Notes under the pieces: generated by a model | Told to the model about the DNA's origin: nothing | Databases searched by the model: none | The model's input: the letters and a program-made list of their open reading frames with translations, nothing else | Part shown: piece after piece, positions 1 to 9,750 of the stretch | How positions within the stretch are numbered: position 1 is the first letter of the stretch | How the letters are laid out: every line of letters starts with the position of its first letter | Program-made: the position numbers and the translations under genes | Assembly: GCA_037893245.1 (NCBI GenBank) | Contig: JBAIAA010000022.1 | Location: forward strand, 868,001 to 932,000 | DNA length: 64,000 nt | Direction of reading: 5' to 3' | Origin: Crossaster papposus | Lineage: Eukaryota; Echinodermata; Asteroidea; Velatida; Solasteridae

Positions 1-78
1 TAAAGCAAACTGAGATACCAGGCCGCTCTGAGCAATATTTGGCGGCTGCACTGCCCCACAAACCTGCCCCGACGACAC
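1..78 (+). repeat. Fragment of duplication-internal sequence
   Basis: These 78 bases are identical to 4,355–4,432 and differ by one base from the matching stretch in copy 2 (about 33,721–33,798). At base 77–78 the sequence switches to the start of segmental copy 1. The window therefore begins inside another, truncated unit. The junction shows only a 2-base (AC) overlap between the two parents. Confidence 0.85.
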
Positions 79-234
79 CATCGTGTGTAGTCAGCCACAA
101 CACCCCAACGTCCCTGTAAAAATGTATCCCTACAGAGAAAATGATAGGTAACCAACTATTTAAGGTGTCATGTGATTAATGGCTGTTGACCGGTTCCCAG
201 CCATTTTCCACTCGATAATAATAGCAAGTACTTA

Positions 235-505
235 GTGAAATATTCCAAATACCATCTCAGCTCCCTGGGGAGTATACAGCTTGATGCTGCCATTTCGGCG
301 CAAAGAAGCTATTCCAATGACCATCTCTGCCCTCACAGGTACCCATTTACGCCTGGGTGGGGAGAAGCAGAGGCACACGCACAACCCCAGGTTGGACTCG
401 AACCCACAACCTGCAGAATTACCAGCAGACCACAAATTAAATGCTCCCGGCCACGATGCCACTCCACAGCCCTAAATAAGTGGTCTTCTACAATTGAAAA
501 CTTCG
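235..505 (-). mobile_element. tRNA-derived SINE, copy 1
   Basis: Read on the minus strand, the right part carries a perfect pol III B box (GGTTCGAGTCC) within a degenerate tRNA-like head at about 395–475. A body follows with the palindromic segment around 'acccatttacgcctgggt', then a tail at 235–300. The tail also occurs alone at 26,462–26,556, which shows the sequence is dispersed. Open reading frames across it are incidental. Exact ends are uncertain, and no target duplication was found. Confidence 0.6.
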
Positions 506-520
506 ATATAAGAGTTTTTC

Positions 521-1754
521 TACGGAGCTCTGGAAGTGCCATCCGACTTGTTTACATCCTGACATATTTTATCTAAGGATGACGACATAATAGAGACAAA
601 ATGACGACATCCTTTAACCCTAACCCCCTAGGCCTTACTTTGGGCTAAAGAACTGCGTACTACAGAATACTACTTAGTATTTTGTAGCATTGGGTCCCTC
701 CGTGACTGATGATTGGGTGTGTACTGACAGAGTGCAGATACTGCCAACTACAAAATACTAATAGTAGCAATACAGGTCAGTAATACTTACCTGGCAAAAA
801 ATGCAGTAGTCCAACCTTGACCCATTGTGTCCCAAGTTACAATTTTTGCCTTCTTATTCCTCCATGAGCCTACACAGCATACATGGGCAATGCACACTCA
901 GCAAGCAGAGGGACCCAATGCTAAAAAGTACTACGAGTGCAATAAGGGGTGAAGTACCCAATACTAAAAATTACTACAGGCATTGCACAAAAGTCAGTGA
1001 GAGAACTGCATACTACTTTTTACTACTAGTAGTAAAAAGTAGCATTAGGTAGGGTTAGGGTTAATATTTGTTCGCGTAATGGCGACATCCTGAGATAATA
1101 TATCGCGTGATGACGACATGCTGAAAGTAGGATGACGACATGCTAAAAGTAGGATGACGACATCCTGAGATAATATATCCCGGGATGACAACATGCTGCT
1201 GAAACTATGTAGGATCCTGATTAGATCAGCAATACGGAAGCTTAAAGTGTCGTCATCCCGCGATATATTATCCTAGGATGTCGTCATCCTACTTTTAGCA
1301 TGTCGTCATCCCGGGATATATTATCCCAGGATGTCGTCATCCTACTTTCAACATGTCGTCATCCTGCGATATATTATCTCAGGATATCGTCATGCTATTT
1401 TCAACATGTCGTCATCCTATTTTCAACATGTCGTCATCCTATTTTCAACATGTCGTCATCCTATTTTCAACATGTCGTCATCCCGCGATATATTATCTCA
1501 GGATGTCGTCATCCTACTTTCAACATGTCGTCATCCTGCAATAATTATCTCAGGATGTCGTGATCCTACTTTCAACATGTCGTCATCCCGCGATATATTA
1601 TCTCAGGATGTCGTCATCCTACTTTCAACATGTCGTCATCCCGCGATATATTATCCCAGGATGTCGCCATTACGCGAACAAATATCAGAGGATATCAGGA
1701 TGTCGTCCTGAGATAAAATATGTCAGGAAGTAAACAAGTCGGATGGCACTTCCA
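521..1754. mobile_element. Fold-back element FB-1 (copy 1) with nested MITE
   Basis: Long inverted-repeat element. The left end begins TACGGAGCTCTGG, and the right arm runs to the reverse complement of the same end but lacks the last ~10 bases. Both arms consist of 53-bp monomers with repeated ATGTCGTCATCC cores. The centre (about 1,205–1,245) keeps only a short remnant of the loop seen in copy 2. The left arm is split by a TTAA-flanked MITE at 618–1,060. Long ORFs are open in all frames only because 53 is not a multiple of three. Confidence 0.75.
618..1060. mobile_element. TTAA-flanked MITE with telomere-like ends
   Basis: The insert is bounded by TTAA at 614–617 and 1,061–1,064, and copy 2 has a single TTAA in the same context at 28,503–28,506 (empty site). 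Its ends are CCCTAACCC and GGGTTAGGG, an inverted repeat of about 9–10 bases resembling CCCTAA telomere repeats. A TTAA target and CCC-starting termini are hallmarks of piggyBac-type transposons; that assignment is inferred. It has no coding capacity. Confidence 0.85.
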
Positions 1755-1918
1755 TATTTTTCCGTATTTTTCAGATGAATAACATTTTTGACTGACAAAT
1801 AGTCACTTTTTTCACTTCCAGAAACTTGTTTTAACTTCAAATTGATTCTGGACTTTTCAATGTTTCCTCTTTATTAAAAAAAAAAGAAGATAATCCTATC
1901 CCCATTTTTCCTCAAAAT

Positions 1919-2798
1919 TACGGAGCTCTGGAAGTGCCATCCGACTTGTTTACATCCTGACATATTTTATCTCAGGATGACGACATAATAGAGGCAAAAT
2001 GACGACATCCTTTGATATTTGTTCGCGTAATGGCGACATCCTGAGATAATATATCGCGGGATGACGACATCCTGAAAGTACGATGACGACATCCTGAGAT
2101 AATATATCGCGTGATGACGACATGTTGAAAGTACATTAGGATGACGACATCCTGAGATAATATATCTCGGGATGACGACATGTTGAAAGTAGGATGACGA
2201 CATCCTGAGATAATATATCTCGGGATGACGACATGTTGAAAGTATGATGACGACATCTTGAGATAATATATCGCTGGATGACGACATGCTGAAAGTGGGA
2301 TGACGACATCCTGAGATAATATCTCAGGATGTCGTCATTACGCGAACAAATATCAAAGGATGTCGTCATTTTGCCCTTATTATGTCGTCATCCCGCGATA
2401 TCTTATCTCAGGATGTCGTCATCCTACTTTCAACATGTCGTCATCACGCGATATATTATCTCAGGATGTCGTCATCATACTTTTAGCATGTCGTCATCCC
2501 GCGACATCTTATCTCAGGATGTCGTCATCCCACTTTCAGCATGTCGTCATCCCGCGATATATTATATCGGGATGTCGTCATCGTACTTTCAACATGTCGT
2601 CATCCCGCGATATCTTATATCAAGATGTTGTCATCGTACTTTCAGGATGTCGTCATCACGCGATATATTATCTCAGGATGTCGCCATTACGCGAACAAAT
2701 ATCAAAGGATGTCGTCATTTTGCCTCTATTATGTCGTCATCCTGAGATAAAATATGTCAGGATGTAAACAAGTCGGATGGCACTTCCAGAGCTCCGTA
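1919..2798. mobile_element. Fold-back element FB-2 (copy 1)
   Basis: Complete 880-bp palindrome with matching ends, TACGGAGCTCTGG on the left and its reverse complement at 2,786–2,798. Each arm is a set of ~53-bp monomers. The symmetry centre lies near 2,319, where GAGATAATATCTC joins the arms without a loop. The structure resembles Drosophila FB and sea-urchin TU fold-back elements, which also have arms of short tandem repeats. A TA target duplication is possible but cannot be separated from the palindrome itself. Confidence 0.8.
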
Positions 2799-3366
2799 CA
2801 AAAGCTCTTGCAGAAAGGGCAAAACAGACTTTCGGCATACGCAAGTCTACAATCCGTAACCTCTTCCCGCATCTTGTAGACGTCAATGGTTCACAGGTTC
2901 ACAGTACGCGTGAAATATTCGCACATGCATTCACACGTGCGTGCATTTCTCTCTCACCTGTCAATCGTTCAATATCACTGAACCTTTGAGCTGCTCGTCT
3001 GCCAAGTTCTCCAGATTCAAAACTTCTGCTGATTCCACTAAATGCTCGTCCCTCATCAAATACAGACCGGCTTTCATAAATCTTAAAAAAATAACCAGAA
3101 GATATAATTGCAATTATTCATCCAGTGTTGGAGTACTAGAACTCGCACCAAATTATGTAAACATAATAATGACCCTATAAACTCTCTGGCATGCTGTCAT
3201 TTTGAAGAATTTTGAAGTAGTCTAATGATGTGTCCCAGAGATGCATTTTTTTTTTATTTCTATTAAGCAGTTGGTTCAATATCAAATCTAAAAATATTAT
3301 TGGTTCAAATCTAAAAATATTATTTTCTTGGTATATATAGCATCCACAGAATTAAACCGTCGTCAG

Positions 3367-3659
3367 TTTAGTTTTCAAGCACCTTTCTTTTAATTAGATT
3401 TTTGAGAACTTTTGCGGCTTTCAAACAATAAAAATGTACAACTGACAATAAGTAAAACATTTTTGAGGTCTTGGATATATTTGGACAATGTGCCCCTCTC
3501 AAAAATTTTAAAGGTAAACACCTTTGGTAATTGCTTGAATTATCATGAATGGGTACATTTTTGGGGGTTGTATTTTTTAGTAAACATTGTTCAACTGACT
3601 TGTCTGGAGTTTTACAATCATGGATGCTGAGAAAAGCAAGAAAAACGACATTTGTTTTC
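3367..3659. mobile_element. Dispersed 293-bp element with 12-bp flanking repeats, copy 1
   Basis: Flanked by the direct repeat AACCGTCGTCAG at 3,355–3,366 and 3,660–3,671, the length expected of a retrotransposed target duplication. A diverged partial copy in the opposite orientation lies at 24,880–25,041. The ~97-codon minus ORF inside it is also present in copy 2 (33,166–33,459) but resembles no protein I know. I treat it as a short retroposon of unknown class. Confidence 0.55.
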
Positions 3660-3868
3660 AACCGTCGTCAGGCAGTAGTTCTTATATTGTTCCTGTTTTT
3701 TGTTATTATATAAAATTCAATTTTTCAAAACAATTAGAGGATATCTAGCGCAATCCTTTTGCTAGATGCCTACAATCATTATTTACCTAAAAATAAGTCA
3801 GATATTTCCTAATATAATTCGGTAGTAAAATGTTGCGATTTCGCAAATGGTGTACATCCTACCTTTAA

Positions 3869-4295
3869 CCCTAACTCCCTACCCATTTTTACTTACACAT
3901 AACCTGAATCCTGCAAAATCCTCCAATTCCTAAATTGTTAAAACTCCAAGTAACCTGAATCCTGCAAAATCCTCCAATATTGGTCACTGGTGACCATACA
4001 GCCTGTATCCTGCAAAATCCTGCAGTCTTGCCCGGCTGCAGTCAGTAAAAACCCAAGTAACCTCAATCCTGCAAAATCCTGCGATGCATCAAACTCCAAG
4101 TGACCTCAATCCTGCAAAATCCTTGTGTGTCACATTCAGCCTGATAACCTGAATCCTCCATATTCCTGCAGGGGTAAAACCCCAAGTAACCTCAATCCTG
4201 CAAAATCCTGCAATGCATCAAACTCCAAGTGACCTCAATCCTGCAAAATCCTGCATTTTGCAATGAGGAATTTGGAGGATTTGGGAGGGTTAGGG
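3869..4295. mobile_element. TTAA-flanked MITE with tandem 'CTCAATCCTGCAAAATCC' repeats
   Basis: Bounded by TTAA at 3,865–3,868 and 4,296–4,299. Copy 2 reads straight through this point with one TTAA (about 33,660, 'ctacctttaaatcacgag'), so this insertion is exclusive to copy 1. The ends are CCCTAACTCCCTAC and GGGAGGGTTAGGG. The interior is an irregular tandem array of AACCTCAATCCTGCAAAATCC-like words. It shares end and internal motifs with the element at 4,990–5,741. Confidence 0.85.
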
Positions 4296-4989
4296 TTAAA
4301 TCACGAGTGGGAAACAAAAATCATACCTCTTCGTGACTGGTTCGCTGGGTCCGTTAAAGCAAACTGAGATACCAGGCCGCTCTGAGCAATATTTGGCGGC
4401 TGCACTGCCCCACAAACCTGCCCCGACGACACAAATACGTCAAATACCTCGGTTGCAGTTGCAGACATGACTGACAAACGATGGGGTTATCACGTACAGC
4501 TAGTAGTATGACACTAAATTACATGAAAGGAAAACACAAACAGAAAACTGAAAAGGTCAGGTAAACACAAAATGTCAACGGAAAAGTCGTAGATCGTCCT
4601 GATAAGGAAAGTATTCAGTTGATACGTACGGGGTGTTCTGTACATAGGGTCATTTTTGACAATTTGTCTTGTTTCTGTATACAATTTATTTAACCATCAT
4701 ACTGTATATGACCTGTCACCACGAAACCCGGACAAAGTTGCAACCATGTATTCCATATAAACAGCGTGTGAAGTCATTTTTGCATGGGATCATCGATTTT
4801 TAAGTTTCCATGTTTTTGTTATCTTAAAATATTCACGGAGCATATCCCCCCCAAAAAAATACAGTCTGATCACAATAAAGACGTATTTTAACCCTTTTTC
4901 CGAACGGTGGTTGTATATAATTACAAAAGCACTTCCTGCACAAAAACCTTGTTTTCTCTGTTTGGCTTATGATTGATCCTGGGTCTTAA

Positions 4990-5741
4990 CCCTAACCCTC
5001 CCAAATCCTTCTAAATCCTCTTGTACAAAATGAAGGATTTAGAAGGATTGAGGTTATTAGGACATTGCAGTGGAGGAGGATCCAGAAGGATTGAGGGCAG
5101 ATGGGGTTTTGCTATGGGAGGGATTGAGAAGGATTGAGAAGGATTGAGGTTATCGGGCTGTTTTTGACACAAGAGGAAAGAGAAGGATTGAGGTTGTATG
5201 CAGCTTGCCCAAAATAGGATCCAGAAGGATCTAGGTTATGTGGGAGGGGGCTTGCATTTGTGTACATTGTAATGGCATGGGGAATGCATGCTTCTGACTT
5301 GGTTATTTGTAGGGCTTGCATTTTTGTGCATGGCAAATGTGTGTACTGGAAGGTACATGTAAGTGTATACTGCAAGGTCAGTGGGTCAGTGCTGAAAGGG
5401 TCCCTGGACAATGTATGTTTATGTATCATCAATAGGAAACACATGTGCATACAATGGAATTTCTGTGGCCCTTGTCCTGGTATGAAAAGGTCATTGTACT
5501 GGGCACTTCCATTTGTTTGAGGGTAATTTGTTGGATAAGTAATCAGTTTACACAGACCCCCCAAAACATCCCCCAGCTGAGCAGGCAGGAGGATCTAGAA
5601 GGATTCAGGGCAATAGCCATACTAGCAGAATTGAGAAGGATTTAGAAGGATCCAGGTTCCTTGAGCTTTTAACTCTTTACTACAGAAGGATATAGGAGGA
5701 TTGAGGTTATGTCTTAGCCAAACGAGCCGGGAGGGTTAGGG
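4990..5741. mobile_element. Nested TTAA-flanked MITE
   Basis: Bounded by TTAA at 4,986–4,989 and 5,742–5,745. The termini CCCTAACCCTCCCAAATCCT and GGGAGGGTTAGGG form an inverted repeat. It is rich in 'gaaggattgaggttat' words, the reverse complement of the words in the 3,869–4,295 element, so both belong to one family in opposite orientation. It sits inside another copy-1-specific transposon, so it arrived last. The 150-codon minus ORF in it has no recognisable domain. Confidence 0.8.
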
Positions 5742-5912
5742 TTAATCTACTCGCAGGAGATTACAGGGAAGGGCTACCCACATAAGTTATATATCATTCA
5801 TTATAACACCTCACTCTCACTCACAGATTCTGTGTCTTGATTGGCCGAGAGCGCGTCACGTGTCACTTGCTATTTTTACTATTTTTTACTTGCGCTATCC
5901 AAAAAGACTATA

Positions 5913-5969
5913 CCATGGAGCATTCTATTTTCCCTCGGCTTCGCCTTGGGAAAATAGAATGCTCCATGG
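5913..5969. repeat. Perfect 22-bp-arm hairpin
   Basis: The arms at 5,913–5,934 and 5,948–5,969 are exact reverse complements (CCATGGAGCATTC…) with a 13-base loop (TCGGCTTCGCCTT). It lies in the TIR element at 4,709–6,110. This could be a MITE core or a short-hairpin transcript. No promoter is visible. Confidence 0.7.
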
Positions 5970-6259
5970 ATCACCTCGGGAGGCTAGTTTTACTATACCA
6001 CTCAAAGCAGTCAATATTTGTATAAAAGCTAATGAACAGGAGAAATTGAAAATATCATAAACCCAAAATTTATTTTGTCAACCTTGTCCGGGTTTCGTGG
6101 TGACAGGTCACATATATGAAAATGCATGAGTATACCCACAGACTCTGTGTCTTGATTGGCCAAGAGCTAGTCACATGGTATTTTCTATTTTTACTATCTT
6201 TCTGTGCACGACCAAAAGTACTATAGTCGTAGCAACCATGGTACTAGAATCACCAAAAT

Positions 6260-6510
6260 GTGACCATCCACGACAAAAGGGCTGTAAAGTCGCCAGAGCT
6301 TATTTTAAGAAAAAGACCATTAAAATATGTGAAGAACAATAACAAACAATGAATGTTTATATTCGGCGTTACTTGTTGTAGCTTACCATAAATACCAACT
6401 ATGTCTTGTAATAAATCATTTTAAAGCTTATTTCTTGTAGATTTCATTTCTCTAAATATCTCAAAACGTCAAGATGCCTACTTTATGGCCCTTTTGTCGT
6501 GGACGGTCAC
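6260..6510. mobile_element. 251-bp TIR MITE absent from copy 2
   Basis: The ends GTGACCATCCACGACAAAAG and the matching complement (one mismatch over ~22 bases) enclose a non-coding interior. Copy 2 has the uninterrupted sequence 'ccaaaataaac' (35,582), giving an AAAT target duplication. The TIR resembles the TIR of the 4,709–6,110 element in spacing of TGACC and CACGA, so they may share a transposase source. Confidence 0.75.
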
Positions 6511-6810
6511 AAATAAACTTAAAAAAAAAAATATTATTAATAATATACTCAAATATAGGAATAAATATATTACGCGGCAGGGATTAACGATTTATGCAAA
6601 TTAGTCATATTTCCACCACTTGGATTTTTTGATATTTTTAGTATGTTATTCTAGAGAGCTTATAGAAGTGCACTGTTGTGAAAAATATTCTATTGCAATT
6701 TGTGTGGGGTCAACAAAAGAAAATTAAGTATTTTCCCTGGACTATAATCCTTCTCCTACTCCTAGCGTCTTGACCTAGATGAAATTGCTTAGATGAAATA
6801 AACTTGTTTA

Positions 6811-7296
6811 AAGCCCTGTCCGCACTGGACTTAATTTGGGCAAACTAACCGAGCCAATGGGTAACTTGCCCATTTCAAGTCCAGTGCGGACAGCCTGGGT
6901 AACTTTCCTCACAGGTAACTTACCCACGCCGCGTGGGAAGTTTAACCGAGCCAAAGGTGCCCAGGAAGATTGACCAGGAAGATTTAACCGAGCCAGAAAA
7001 TCCAATGCGGACGCGACGTCTCGGTTAAATCTTCCATCACCCATTATGTAAGAAAATAATGTTGAGAGCTAGCGTCGGGAACAGACGATCCGGTCATCAA
7101 GTCGCGGTCATAGGTCACGCAGGGCGCCCTCTTTATTGTTTTGGAGCCAGTTTGGTTATAGTTTACCCATCGTCCTGGCAATTCTACCCGCGTCAATTAA
7201 ATCCAAGTGCGGACAGTGGGAAGATTAACCCATCGGAATGTTACCCGGCGTCATGGTCAAATTACCCAAAATGTTTATCCAGTGCGAACACGGCTT
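6811..7296. mobile_element. MITE with CCGCACTGG ends, copy 1
   Basis: Nineteen-base inverted ends (AAGCCCTGTCCGCACTGGA / TCCAGTGCGAACACGGCTT, two mismatches) enclose 486 bp of non-coding sequence. The interior repeats 'taaccgagcc' and 'taacttacccac' words and 'ccagtgcggac' is repeated inside. It is present at the same position in copy 2, so it predates the duplication. ORFs in it on both strands are incidental. Confidence 0.75.
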
Positions 7297-7846
7297 AGGT
7301 CATTTCATTTAACAATAACTCTGCTATTATTTTATCATAGGCCCTATTGTTAATACGTGGCCAACTGTATTGACATGAATTTTGTCCATAGAAATACGAA
7401 ATGTAACTTGATACTTATTTCTTATCTTCCATAAGGCCTATCAATTACGTTTGGTAGAACGATTGTGTAAAATGACCTGTGACATCGCATAGCACCCCCA
7501 AGGCATTATAGTGGTACGGTCGGCATGCACTATTTTTCAAAATCAAAGTGTCTGATGCAGCTTGCGGAATACACCTTGAAATTTCACTTGTCATTCAAAT
7601 CGTATGTAAATCTTAGTACCACAATCTTATTCGTCGATGTGTACTTGCATCTCAGATGGCTTATAGAGGACTTCTGTGGCCGTTTTGAGGGTGAAATCGG
7701 ATGTTTTGGGCAAACATTAGTCCGAGTATAAACTTGGACCCAAAAATCACCTTTTTCAACACGTGGACATGTCGGGGGATATCCAAGCAAGAGCTCTTTG
7801 TTTGGATCGCTGTACGGAATGTCTGCACATCGATCCCCCATGACCT

Positions 7847-8094
7847 TATAACGGTTGCTACCGTCACTTCAGGTTCGGATGGTCAATGTTGGAAGGAAGA
7901 TACATCGCAGACAGTCTTGAAATACCATTAGCAAACAATCGCCTTTTAATCACACATCTCAACTCTGAAGATCCATCTTGTCAAGCCCCAAGCACATGGC
8001 TTGGTTTTCCCATAATGCACTAGCAACATCCTAGTATGGAGCGCCTAATAGTACAAACCTTAAAACACACTATATTAAGTATTATCCCGTTACA
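7847..8094 (-). repeat. 3' LTR of the TRIM element
   Basis: On the minus strand it begins TGTAACGGGATAATAC and ends CCGTTATA, so the LTR carries short inverted ends (TGTAACGG / CCGTTATA). It matches 9,503–9,750. Confidence 0.92.
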
Positions 8095-8105
8095 CTCCCT
8101 CCCCC
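8095..8105 (-). promoter_or_regulatory. Polypurine tract
   Basis: The minus strand reads GGGGGAGGGAG directly against the start of the 3' LTR. This is the expected position and composition of a plus-strand priming site for an LTR retrotransposon in this orientation. Confidence 0.85.
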
Positions 8106-9483
8106 TAGATACGACTTCTCTAACAGAAGGAGTGTCTCACAATTTAAACTAAGTAATTTAGCACAAGCAAACATGTCTAATAATCTTAGCTATCTGTTAG
8201 TATAACAGTTAAAGATATTTGGTCCTCATTCTCTGTTTCACTATTTCCTAAACACAATGATATTGATAGGCAATCCTAGTATTCTTTTAAGTTCAAAAAG
8301 GTTCATTGATATCCTCAGTTATCTTGCAATAAATCATATTTAACATGTTAAGGTCCATTAAAGCTACATAATGTAATGTTCAATCAGGTATGATCAATTG
8401 TCTCATAATCTAATGTTCAGATAAATCATGTTCATGATTGGGGTGACAAGTCGAGTCGTAAAGGCAGACACGATCGTTCAAGGGCTTGAACACTTCTCTC
8501 GAACACAGCAAACAGTCAGGACTTGACAACGACACAGGTACTCGGGTAGTACAGGACACAGGTACTCGGGTACTAGTACAGGACACAGGTACTCGGGTAG
8601 TACAGGATACAGAGAACACCAGCAGATCAAGCAGGGAACTTGGTCGTACTCTTCAGTCGTACACGGGGGTACGGCAACAATCAGCAGCCACAGCTTCAGA
8701 CAGATCCAATGCAGCGCAAACAGCAAGAGTGCATAGCGTGCTAGAGACTTCTTACAGCATGTGATGCAGCAACAGTTAGATAGATGTGATCGGAAAGAGG
8801 CTCGAACTAGGTCGGCATCCTCGCAACCACAGGCTATTTGACAAACAATGATCAGTCAATGGGGAGTCAGAGGACTCGCTTATGTTGAGCGGGGTCAACA
8901 CGACAGCAGATGTCGACTTCATCACCATGACGATATGACGAACAGCAATACAGTCAAACATTTGTAGAAATACAATGATGAAAACTGGAAGGTGGACTCG
9001 ATGGGTAACCATGGTAACAGTTAACGTTAGGGAGGACAATAAACGGTGAATGATCACTACGAAACTCGCTTATGATGACACATGGCTTTCGCGGGGTCAT
9101 CATGACAGCAGAGCTGGTTGCTCACAGTCACAGTCACAGCAGACTAGACGAAAAACAAGATACAGCCGAAGCTCGCTTATGTTGCACCACATGGCAGGGC
9201 CAACAAGACGGCAGAGCTGGTCGCTCAGTTCACAGCAGACGATGACATTTTTGATACTGATAGTCAAATGGTCATGATGACATAATGTAGGTTTAAACAG
9301 ACGAACGTCGACATACGAGGAACTCAGGAACAGTCGAAGGTACAGCACAGACTTGCTTATGTTGGCGCATGGCCGTGGCGGCGGGGCCAACAAGACGGCA
9401 GAAGTCCGGCATTGCGTAGGTGCACGCAACGTACAAAAACGAGACAAAAAACTATCCACAAAAATCACTTTTCTCAACACGCC

Positions 9484-9501
9484 ATCCTGCCGACTACGCC
9501 A
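9484..9501 (-). promoter_or_regulatory. Primer-binding site for tRNA-Ser
   Basis: The plus strand ATCCTGCCGACTACGCCA matches the last 18 bases of a eukaryotic tRNA-Ser (acceptor strand CGACTAC, discriminator G, then CCA). The minus strand, TGGCGTAGTCGGCAGGAT, is thus a full 18-base primer-binding site, one base from the LTR. The tRNA identity rests on remembered tRNA-Ser sequence. Confidence 0.85.
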
Positions 9502-9502
9502 G

Positions 9503-9750
9503 TATAACGGTTGCTACCGTCACTTCAGGTTCGGATGGTCAATGTTGGAAGGAAGATACATCGCAGACAGTCTTGAAATACCATTAGCAAACAATCGCCT
9601 TTTAATCACACATCTCAACTCTGAAGATCCATCTTGTCAAGCCCCAAGCACATGGCTTGGTTTTCCCATAATGCACTAGCAACATCCTAGTATGGAGCGC
9701 CTAATAGTACAAACCTTAAAACACACTATATTAAGTATTATCCCGTTACA
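9503..9750 (-). repeat. 5' LTR of the TRIM element
   Basis: Same 248 bases as 7,847–8,094. It is designated 5' because the primer-binding site adjoins it on the minus strand. Confidence 0.92.

Larger units (their letters stand above)
4709..6110. mobile_element. TIR element absent from copy 2, hosting a nested MITE
   Basis: Terminal inverted repeats of about 27–30 bases (TGACCTGTCACCACGAAACC at the left, its complement at 6,081–6,110) enclose 1.4 kb. Copy 2 lacks the block (about 34,070). It has no transposase ORF. The interior contains the TTAA MITE 4,990–5,741, a 22-bp-arm hairpin at 5,913–5,969, and a module ('ctgtgtcttgattgg', 5,830) related to flanking sequence at 6,143 and 34,104. The class is unassigned. 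Confidence 0.7.
7847..9750 (-). mobile_element. TRIM-like non-autonomous LTR retrotransposon
   Basis: Two 248-bp LTRs flank 1.4 kb of non-coding DNA. They appear identical base for base, so the insertion is recent. The element is bordered by ACCT at 7,843–7,846 and 9,751–9,754, and copy 2 has the empty site (about 36,910). On the minus strand, the 5' LTR is followed after one base by a primer-binding site and the 3' LTR is preceded by a polypurine tract. No gag or pol motif is visible, so movement must depend on enzymes from another element. The interior has tandem words (8,524–8,610) and four copies of a 'cgcttatgttg' motif. Confidence 0.92.

Noticed and set aside
1300-2767. Overlapping ORFs of up to 155 codons rich in MSSSRDILSQDVV
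   Set aside because: They arise from 53-bp monomers; the same peptide words appear in all three frames of one strand, which is a repeat artefact. The same applies to 28,441–32,564.
618-5741. Interstitial telomere repeats
   Set aside because: CCCTAA/TTAGGG words occur only once or twice and always at element ends next to TTAA; they are MITE termini.
6808-7298. ORFs on both strands conserved in copy 2 (35,782–36,368)
   Set aside because: They span a MITE with inverted ends; conservation reflects recent duplication.
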